Shown here in pieces: positions 54,522 through 64,000 of a stretch of 64,000 nt of DNA. The position numbers and the translations under genes are program-made. Source of the DNA: Janthinobacterium sp. (GTDB taxonomy: Bacteria; Pseudomonadota; Gammaproteobacteria; Burkholderiales; Chitinibacteraceae). The DNA lies in NCBI GenBank assembly GCA_025360045.1, contig JANYCY010000070.1:1-64000 (forward strand), given 5' to 3'. Under the pieces are notes generated by a model, which was not told where the DNA came from, did not search any database, and was given only the letters and a program-made list of their open reading frames with translations. How positions within the stretch are numbered: position 1 is the stretch's first letter; every line of letters starts with the position of its first letter.

Positions 54522-55583
54522 GTGAACGATCCTATATATACACTCCTACGCATCCTTCCTGCTGGTGATCTTGCTACGACAGAAGTCCGCTGGTTTGCTG
54601 AGCAAAAATCTGGCTCCGCAATATTAAGCGAACTCCCTCGTGCACAGCGCATCGAGCTTATCGTCCCTGCGGCACGCTCTAATATTTATATTGCGGAGCT
54701 ACCAAGGCAATCCATGGCAAGGCGGCAGAAGCTGCTGCCGCATTTATTAGAGGATCGCCTGCTCAGCCCTGCGGCTATGCTTCATTTTGGCCTTAAAGAT
54801 AACAGCAGCAAAATTATTGCCGTAGAGCGTAAATGGCTAGAACATTGCCTGCGCCTACTGACTGAACACCAAATCACCCCCGCAGCCGTCTGGAGTTTGT
54901 ACGACTTTTTACCTGATGGCAGTGACTGGTGTGTCGCCAAAGACCAGCAAACCTGCCTTGTGCGGACACCTGAGGGGCAATATAGCCAGTTTGAAGACGC
55001 CCATATTCTTGACTCATTGATTGGCGATGCGCCACGTGAAGATTTAATCTTGGCCAATTTAATTCAAAACACCGAGCCTGGCACCAATTTGCTCCAGGGT
55101 GATTTTGCGCAGCGCAGCCAGCAATGGTCTATCGACTGGAAAACACTGCAAACACCCGCACTACTATTAAGTGCTATTTTTGCGGTGGTCTTGCTCGGGC
55201 AAGTGGGAGATTGGTGGCAATTACGCAGCACCAAGCAAGCTTTGCAACGCGAAATGCGCCAAACCTATGCTGCAGCCTTTCCTGGCGAACCGGTCTTTGA
55301 CCCTGTCTTACAATTGCAAAGCAAGCTACGCGAACGAGGCGGCCTGCGCTCCTCAAGCAATGGCGACAGCCTAGATTTACTCCTGCAAGTCGCCAATATT
55401 GCGGGCAATGGCCTGCAATTAGAGCAATTGGAATACGCCAATGGCTTGCTCAGTATGCAAATGCCTGACTCCCAAGCCAGCAGCTTGCAAGCTCAACTCA
55501 AAGGAGCTGGCCTGTCCGCAGAAACACAAGCAGCAGCAACCGGGCATATGAAAGTATTGATTCGCCCCCAAGCCGTAAAATGA
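54522..55583 (+). CDS. gspL: GspL, type II secretion inner-membrane protein
   Basis: 353 residues starting with a GTG. An actin-like cytoplasmic domain covers the first 220 residues (ELIVPAARSNIYIAELPRQS, RRQKLLPHLLEDRLLSP). One membrane segment follows at about 222-240 (PALLLSAIFAVVLLGQVGDW), then a periplasmic ferredoxin-like domain. GspL recruits the GspE ATPase to GspM. The rest of the gsp operon is not in the window. Confidence 0.9.
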   Translation: MNDPIYTLLRILPAGDLATTEVRWFAEQKSGSAILSELPRAQRIELIVPAARSNIYIAELPRQSMARRQKLLPHLLEDRLLSPAAMLHFGLKDNSSKIIAVERKWLEHCLRLLTEHQITPAAVWSLYDFLPDGSDWCVAKDQQTCLVRTPEGQYSQFEDAHILDSLIGDAPREDLILANLIQNTEPGTNLLQGDFAQRSQQWSIDWKTLQTPALLLSAIFAVVLLGQVGDWWQLRSTKQALQREMRQTYAAAFPGEPVFDPVLQLQSKLRERGGLRSSSNGDSLDLLLQVANIAGNGLQLEQLEYANGLLSMQMPDSQASSLQAQLKGAGLSAETQAAATGHMKVLIRPQAVK

Positions 55584-55595
55584 GTCCTAACACTA

Positions 55596-56063
55596 ATGAA
55601 TAAATTGAAAGAATTTTGGCAACAGCGCCAGCCCAGAGAACAGCTCTACCTCAGCGTTTGCGGGGCTTTTGCTGCTTTTGCCATACTTTATGCAGGTATT
55701 TGGCAGCCCATCAGCGATTCTCGCGCCCAGCTAAGCAAGCAAGTGCCTCAAATGCAGCTGCAACTCGCCGAATTACAAAGGCAACTCGCCCAAGTTAAAG
55801 CGACACCGGCGGGGCCAAGCCGCAATGGTGATTTGCGGGCTGCGGTGCAAGCTAGCTTGGATGCGAAAGGCGCGAGTGCCGATATTCAGGCGCTCTCTGC
55901 CGACAAACTGCAAATTAAAATTGCCCAAATCCGCTTTGCCGACGCCCTACCTTTACTTGCCGCCCTGCGCAGCGAAACAGGTTCGCGCATTAGCGCACTG
56001 AACGTCAGCGGAGCGGCACACGACGGCCTAGTCCAACTTACGGCTTTGGTAGAACGCCAATGA
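55596..56063 (+). CDS. gspM: GspM, type II secretion inner-membrane protein
   Basis: 155 residues. A short cytoplasmic start (FWQQRQPREQLYLSV) is followed by one membrane segment (VCGAFAAFAILYAGIW, about residues 21-36), a coiled-coil-like stretch and a small periplasmic domain. It begins 12 bp after gspL. The last ~25 codons (SALNVSGAAHDGLVQLTALV) are duplicated just downstream at 56090-56167. Confidence 0.88.
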   Translation: MNKLKEFWQQRQPREQLYLSVCGAFAAFAILYAGIWQPISDSRAQLSKQVPQMQLQLAELQRQLAQVKATPAGPSRNGDLRAAVQASLDAKGASADIQALSADKLQIKIAQIRFADALPLLAALRSETGSRISALNVSGAAHDGLVQLTALVERQ

Positions 56064-56167
56064 GTCAATTAGCCGACGCCGCCCTGAGCAGCAAAACGGG
56101 TTTGCACATCAGCGGAGCGGGGCATAACAGCCTCGTTCACCTTACGGCTTTGGTAGAACGCCAATGA
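56060..56167 (+). CDS. 35-residue ORF made from a duplicated gspM 3' end
   Basis: This ORF begins MSQLADAALSSKTGLHISGA and ends HLTALVERQ, ending exactly like GspM. Its DNA repeats the last ~75 bp of gspM, including TTACGGCTTTGGTAGAACGC, with scattered base changes and small deletions. Its ATG overlaps the gspM stop (ATGA), and its stop overlaps the gspN start (ATGA). It could be a relic of a tandem duplication, or be translated as a small coupled peptide. It has no membrane segment. Confidence 0.45.
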   Translation: MSQLADAALSSKTGLHISGAGHNSLVHLTALVERQ

Positions 56168-56883
56168 AACAATTTATAGTCCACCGTAGTAAATTCCTTA
56201 TCCCGCTGCTGATCTTATTTTTGATTCTGCAATTTCCTGCCTCATTTATTTTGAAATTTGTTCCCGCGCCGGTGCAATTAGGCGGAGTGAGCGGCACCAT
56301 TTGGTCGGGGCGGCTCACCCCGCTTGGCATCAATGGGCAGCAGCTTCTAGATGAAGTGCGCTGGCAATGGCAACCCATACGGCTGTTCGCAGGGCAATTG
56401 GTTTGGCAACTAGAAACCCGCTATGGTCAACAAGCAGGTCAGGCGCGCTTAGCGCTTGGGGTAGGCGGCAATCGGCTAGAGGCGATTAAACTCACCCTAC
56501 CTGCTGCACCCTTATTTGCTTTAGATAAAAAACTCAGCCCGTTTCAGCTTAGCGGGCAATTAGAACTTGAAGCACTGACCATCAGCGCCAAGCAATCCAG
56601 TGAAATATCGCTACTTTGGCAAAACGCTAGCTCGCTCGTCACGCCGCAAGCCAACCCTTTTGGCAGCTATCTGATCAAGCTGCAACCCAATTTAGATTGG
56701 CGCATCGCGCCGCAAGGCAGCGCGCTATTGGTGATTAATGGCCAAGGAAAAATCGATCCTAAGCGTGGCCCCCAAGGCTCACTCCTACTAAAAGCTGCCA
56801 GCGACAAAGAAAGCCTCTTTGCCCCACTACTCGATCGCATGCCGTTAAACGGCGATCAGCGTGAACTCAAGCTAGGCAGCTAA
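56164..56883 (+). CDS. gspN: GspN, type II secretion system protein N
   Basis: 239 residues with an N-terminal membrane segment at about 11-33 (FLIPLLILFLILQFPASFIL). Then come VQLGGVSGTIWSGRLTPLG and QQLLDEVRWQWQPIRLFAGQL, both typical of GspN. The role of GspN in secretion is accessory and not present in all systems. It overlaps the duplicated ORF by four bases and is the last gene of this gsp group. Confidence 0.9.
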   Translation: MKQFIVHRSKFLIPLLILFLILQFPASFILKFVPAPVQLGGVSGTIWSGRLTPLGINGQQLLDEVRWQWQPIRLFAGQLVWQLETRYGQQAGQARLALGVGGNRLEAIKLTLPAAPLFALDKKLSPFQLSGQLELEALTISAKQSSEISLLWQNASSLVTPQANPFGSYLIKLQPNLDWRIAPQGSALLVINGQGKIDPKRGPQGSLLLKAASDKESLFAPLLDRMPLNGDQRELKLGS

Positions 56884-56917
56884 GCTACCACCCTATACTC
56901 CAGCAAATCGCCTATAG

Positions 56918-57283
<366 letters not shown>

Positions 57284-57361
57284 ACCAGAAACCGCTTACA
57301 AAATATTTCCAAAGCATATAAACACTTCAGAAATAAGGCAGTGCCTACTGCCGATCCAATG

Positions 57362-57390
57362 AAAAATGCGGCCGACTAGGCCGCATTTTT
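57362..57390. terminator. Terminator after glnB
   Basis: AAAAATGCGGCC and GGCCGCATTTTT form a 12-bp stem with a 5-nt loop, flanked by A and T runs. It can serve glnB and the convergent peptidase gene. Confidence 0.93.
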
Positions 57391-57452
57391 TACAACCATA
57401 AAACCGAGACATTCTTTATTTCAACCTTAACTCCACACCGTCTACCCGATGG

Positions 57453-58989
57453 CTATTGCGGCCGGTACGTTACTTTCAAGATGTAATCTGCTGCTGAATA
57501 GCCATTAAGCAGCAGATATACATCGCCATTTGCCGCTAGGCTCAGCTCGCACTTCTCCGTGCTATTCGGACCATCTGACTTGCAATCAAATACGGTTGTT
57601 GTGGGTGCGCTGCCTTTGCGTAAATACAAATCTGCATCGCCTGTGCCACTCAACACCGCACTAATACTCCCTCCTGCCCCAACTTTAAACGGGCCAAAGC
57701 TTTGTTTTTGACTTAAAGCCAGTTTACCGGAAAAGTTTTCTACTTTATCAACAGGGCCAGGGCCTGCGGGACCGTCGCTGCCTAATTCCACCATAAAGGC
57801 CAGCGCCATTTTAGAGAACTTCAGGGCATGCTGGGCTTGATTGCCACTATTGGCGTAGGTGTCGTTGGCCGTATGGATATAAGGGTTGTCTTGGGTAAAT
57901 GAGGATTCAAAAGGCATGGAGGCAAAATAGCCCTGTGCATTCCATGAGGCATGATCTGAGCAGGCATAGCCGCATTTATCGTAGCCAATTTTAATGCTCG
58001 GTAAATAGCTGGTGAGCAGATTGGCTACAAACTGGTTTTGCGCGTTATCGGTGTAATCAGTGTAAAGATAGATATCTTTATCCGAGCCTTTATAGTTGGT
58101 CATATCCAGCTGCATGACCCCCACTACATTGGTATTGGCCGCTTTAAAGCTTTTGGCAATTTCTTGCGAGCCGCGCAGGCCCACTTCTTCTGCCGCATAG
58201 CCCATTAATTTAAGCGTACGACGAGGCTTGTAGCCGCCTGCCACCATCACTCGCAAGACCTCGGTCATGCTGGCAATGCCGGATGCATCGTCATGCCCCT
58301 GGCGCGCGGGTACTTTCGCTCGTTCCTTGCCCATTAATGGAATCAAGGTGCCCGCCCAAAACCACCACCTCCCCCGCATTGTCTGTGCCTTTAATCGTTA
58401 AGATCACCGATTTTTGCGCCCAAGCTGCATGGGTAAATTGCTCAACCGTGATATCGCTACGCCCTGCAGCCATTTGCTGCCAGCGTGTCTTTAGCCAATT
58501 TGAAGCATTCACGCCATGGCTGGTGGTGTAATAACGATTAGTAAATGCAGATAAATCGTTAATGGTTTGCGCAATATTGCTGTCCTGCATTTGTGGCAGC
58601 AAAGCATTCACCACCGCTTGATTATCCAGCACATAGGATGGCCTTGCCGCCGCCAACAGGCTGGCAGATGGCTGTAGGGCTTGGCGCCCAGCCGCTTCAC
58701 TCGCATGGAACATAAAGCCACCGCAGCGATGCAGCTCATGATGCACGGCGGCCGACAGACCCAGTAACTGCTGCTCATCCACCTCGACTAAATGCACACG
58801 CTCCGCCGCCAACAAGCCCTCCTGTGGCAACAGACTTTGGCTTTCTTTGGCGATTGTTTTAGGCGCTAATTTTTGTAATTGTGCATAGGCTGCATCGCCC
58901 AAGGTAATCCAGACTTTCTTAGGAGCGGCTTCTGCGGCAGAGGTGGCCAATATGCCGCATAGAAGCAGAGGGATCACTTTAAATTTCAT
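57453..58989 (-). pseudogene. M28 leucyl aminopeptidase (Vibrio type) with a frameshift
   Basis: Two overlapping frames together make one secreted M28 aminopeptidase. The first (58989 to about 58297) has a signal peptide, a propeptide and the start of the catalytic domain, ending VVVLGGHLDSINGQG, then TSESTRAPGA and a stop. The second continues HDDASGIASMTEVLRVM, includes AAEEVGLRGSQ and CGYACSDHASWN, then a PPC domain. Vibrio-type homologues read APGADDDASG at the join, so two bases appear lost near 58297. The metal-bridging Asp lies in this stretch. Start at 58989 has AAGGA. It could be a true pseudogene or a sequence error. Confidence 0.85.
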
Positions 58990-59020
58990 CGCAATATCCT
59001 TTGAATGATTTTTAAAAATC

Positions 59021-59053
59021 AAAAAAAGCCCTGCATACCTTCGTAGCAGGGCT
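59021..59053 (-). terminator. Terminator after the M4 protease gene
   Basis: AGCCCTGC (59027-59034) and GCAGGGCT (59046-59053) form a perfect stem. The A run 59021-59027 makes a T tail on the minus strand. It isolates the M28 gene from the M4 gene. Confidence 0.88.
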
Positions 59054-59094
59054 AGCGGCCTACCCTATTAGGCGGGCTGCTTGGCTTCACTTCA

Positions 59095-61433
<2,339 letters not shown>

Positions 61434-61461
61434 AATAAGGCCACTCGAAAGTGGCCTTATT
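61434..61461 (-). terminator. Terminator after the GH18 gene
   Basis: AATAAGGCCAC (61434-61444) and GTGGCCTTATT (61451-61461) form an 11-bp stem with a 6-nt loop. The tail on the minus strand is TATTGCGG, weak in T. Confidence 0.75.
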
Positions 61462-61470
61462 CTCAAACTT

Positions 61471-62703
61471 TTATTGCATTAAAGACTCGTTAATCACCCG
61501 AGGCAGCTCGCTATCCATATCATGGCCGTACTCCCAAACCATGATGCCACCAAGGTGCTTGCTCTTAATATATTGCGCTTTGTATTTCAAACTTTCTTGG
61601 TCTTCATAAGTCACCATCAGATCACCATCAAATAGCCATGGTGCTTTGGCAACTGGGTCCCAATAACGCGTCGCCCCTTTGGCTTTTAATGCCTTAATAT
61701 CTTGCCAAGTAATGCCATCATCGTAAGCCGCTTTCTTATAGGCATTAAATAAGCCGTTATTTGTTGCCGCCACACCCTGCCATGCACGGCCATAGAACGC
61801 ACTGCCCATCAACAACTTCTCAGGCTTCACACCGGCATCTAAGTACAAATTCATCGCTTGATCGGCGCTCCAACCACCACCTTCAGGGTCTGCTTTGTTT
61901 TGATATAGATTAGTGTGATGGCTGGTTTTTTTACTCCAAGAACCGGCAAAGTCATAAGCCATAACTTTCATAAAGTCGACCGATTTAGCCACACGCACTA
62001 CATCAATATTTTGCAAAAACCACGCAGCAGCAGGCACGGCGACCGACAATTGATATTGCTTGCCGGTTTTTGCACCATATTGATTTAAAGCAGCTTTAGT
62101 TTCCTCTAAAAGCTTAGGGTAGTTTTCTTTATCACTTGGGTCTTTTGCAATTGGCAACCAATCTGGGCCAACAGGGTACTCCCAATCGTAGTCAATTCCT
62201 GCTAGTTTATGCTCGTCAATTAACTTAACAACGTTCGCAATAAACTGTGCTCGGGTTTCAGGTGTTCTAGCCAACTGTGAAAAACCATCCGCCCCCCAGC
62301 CACCAATGGATACATTGACTTTTAAATGCGGGTATTGGCTTTGCAATTTAGCCACTTCATCCCACATATTTGCAAATGGGGCGATGATAGCGGTTTTATC
62401 TGAATTAGGCTGAGGCTCTAAATCTTTAATATAAACTTCGGTGCCATTACGAATTAAACCAAAGCTTAAATTCAAAGTAGTGAGCTGATTACCCTGAATA
62501 TCACTCGCTCGCCAGCGACGGCCCGCATCCATATCTTTTGGCGTAGAGCCAATAGGCCAAGTGCGAATATAAGCCACCACCTGCTTATCATGCGATTTAA
62601 CCGTTGGAATAAGAGATTCTGTAGATGCGACTGGCTTAGAGGGTGTTGAAGCACATGCACCAAGCAATGAAGCTGCGGCGAAGGCGATTAGTAATTGTTT
62701 CAT
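61471..62703 (-). CDS. GH18 family glycoside hydrolase (chitinase-like), lipoprotein
   Basis: 410 residues from the ATG at 62703, which has AGGA seven bases upstream. The lipobox SLLGACAS makes it a membrane lipoprotein. The GH18 motifs are VNVSIGGWG (SxGG) and AGIDYDWEYP, the DxDxE catalytic motif with Glu175 as the acid. The outer Asp of the usual DGxDxDxE is Ala here. VMAYDFAGSW and the C-terminal GGIMVWEYGHD are also family features. It should cut chitin or chito-oligosaccharide, matching NagB at 4.7 kb. No chitin-binding domain is attached. Confidence 0.9.
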   Translation of the reverse strand: MKQLLIAFAAASLLGACASTPSKPVASTESLIPTVKSHDKQVVAYIRTWPIGSTPKDMDAGRRWRASDIQGNQLTTLNLSFGLIRNGTEVYIKDLEPQPNSDKTAIIAPFANMWDEVAKLQSQYPHLKVNVSIGGWGADGFSQLARTPETRAQFIANVVKLIDEHKLAGIDYDWEYPVGPDWLPIAKDPSDKENYPKLLEETKAALNQYGAKTGKQYQLSVAVPAAAWFLQNIDVVRVAKSVDFMKVMAYDFAGSWSKKTSHHTNLYQNKADPEGGGWSADQAMNLYLDAGVKPEKLLMGSAFYGRAWQGVAATNNGLFNAYKKAAYDDGITWQDIKALKAKGATRYWDPVAKAPWLFDGDLMVTYEDQESLKYKAQYIKSKHLGGIMVWEYGHDMDSELPRVINESLMQ

Positions 62704-62783
62704 CCCCACATCCTAATAAAGAGTGAGGGCATAGTTTACGACTTAATTTAAATCAATGTAAATATTTTACAAAAAAGTGAAAT

Positions 62784-63743
<960 letters not shown>

Positions 63744-64000
63744 CTAAACCGCCACACCCAGCATTTCTGCCGCGTGTTGGCGTGTCGTGCCGGTGATTTC
63801 CACGCCGCCCAACATACGGGCGATTTCTTCGATGCGCTCTTCCACGCTTAGCATGCGAATGGTGCTTAACACGCCCGTCTTAGATTGTGTTTTGCTGACT
63901 TGTAGCTGTTGAAAACCGCAGGCGGCAACTTGGGGCAAATGAGTGATACACAGCACTTGTCGCGCCGCGCCAAGATCCGCCAGCATGCGCCCAACAATTT
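63744..64000 (-). CDS. recN: RecN, DNA repair protein, C-terminal end (partial)
   Basis: The visible 85 codons are the C-terminus of RecN, an SMC-like ATPase for double-strand break repair. MLADLGAARQVLCITHLPQV is the conserved RecN segment after the Walker B region, including the H-loop (THLPQVAACG). The family's final IARMLGGVEITGTTRQHAAE is also seen. The frame is open through the window edge, so the start lies outside. Confidence 0.9.
   Translation of the reverse strand, partial: IVGRMLADLGAARQVLCITHLPQVAACGFQQLQVSKTQSKTGVLSTIRMLSVEERIEEIARMLGGVEITGTTRQHAAEMLGVAV

Overview
The window looks like chromosomal sequence from a motile betaproteobacterium of the order Neisseriales, close to the chitin-degrading Chromobacteriaceae/Chitinibacteraceae (Iodobacter-, Deefgea- or Chitinibacter-like). 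This rests on gene order (tRNA-Leu, tig-clpP-clpX-lon-hupB-tRNA-Val-tRNA-Asp-ppiD; leuC-entericidin-leuD), an FlgM/FlgN pair, chitin functions (GH18, NagB) and the character of the proteins. The genus cannot be fixed from sequence alone. Most of the window is ordinary core genome with many small intergenic repeats. No phage, CRISPR array or large island is visible; the only transposase is cut by the left edge.

Layout. 1-4.7 kb: end of an IS481-type transposase abutting an M13 peptidase gene, then flgM-flgN behind a sigma-28-like promoter, an NlpC/P60 lipoprotein and a GNAT acetyltransferase. 4.7-9.4 kb: nagB, the leuC-entericidin-leuD operon, a secreted barnase-type RNase with an overlapping barstar gene, and a methyltransferase-DUF4214 protein. 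9.5-15.1 kb: tamA-tamB. 15.2-15.5 kb: a possible stand-alone small transcription unit encoding 28 residues. 15.9-25.2 kb: a fatty-acid degradation block (CHI-like protein, thiolase, FadB-like fusion, FadL, FadE, PsrA-like TetR) with PsrA-type boxes upstream of psrA-fadE and fadL. 25.4-26.6 kb: YchJ-like and HAD proteins.

26.9-36.7 kb: a chemotaxis cluster in one direction (a sensorless MCP; cheY-STAS-cheA-mcp-cheW-cheR-cheB; a REC-EAL protein). 36.8-44.8 kb: housekeeping and metabolic genes (2-hydroxyacid dehydrogenase, DJ-1, a second cheR, ubiD, a mutarotase, MaoC hydratase, a DLH-like hydrolase, a LiuC-like hydratase) plus an unknown 60-residue ORF. 44.88-45.04 kb: a 156-bp near-symmetrical palindrome. 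45-54.3 kb: the ppiD-tRNA-hupB-lon-clpX-clpP-tig-tRNA-Leu proteostasis block, all on the minus strand. 54.5-57.3 kb: gspL-gspM-gspN (type II secretion) with a duplicated gspM tail, then glnB. 57.4-62.7 kb: exoenzymes (a frameshifted M28 aminopeptidase, an M4 metalloprotease, a GH18 lipoprotein) that suit a type II secretion host. 62.8-64 kb: tadA, a GC-rich repeat and the 3' end of recN.

Points most worth a second look: the gspM 3' duplication that forms a coupled 35-codon ORF; the 28-residue unit upstream of tamA; the PsrA-type regulon; the frameshift in the M28 active-site region; the 156-bp palindrome and other long inverted repeats; and the 60-residue ORF antisense to the end of the LiuC-like gene.
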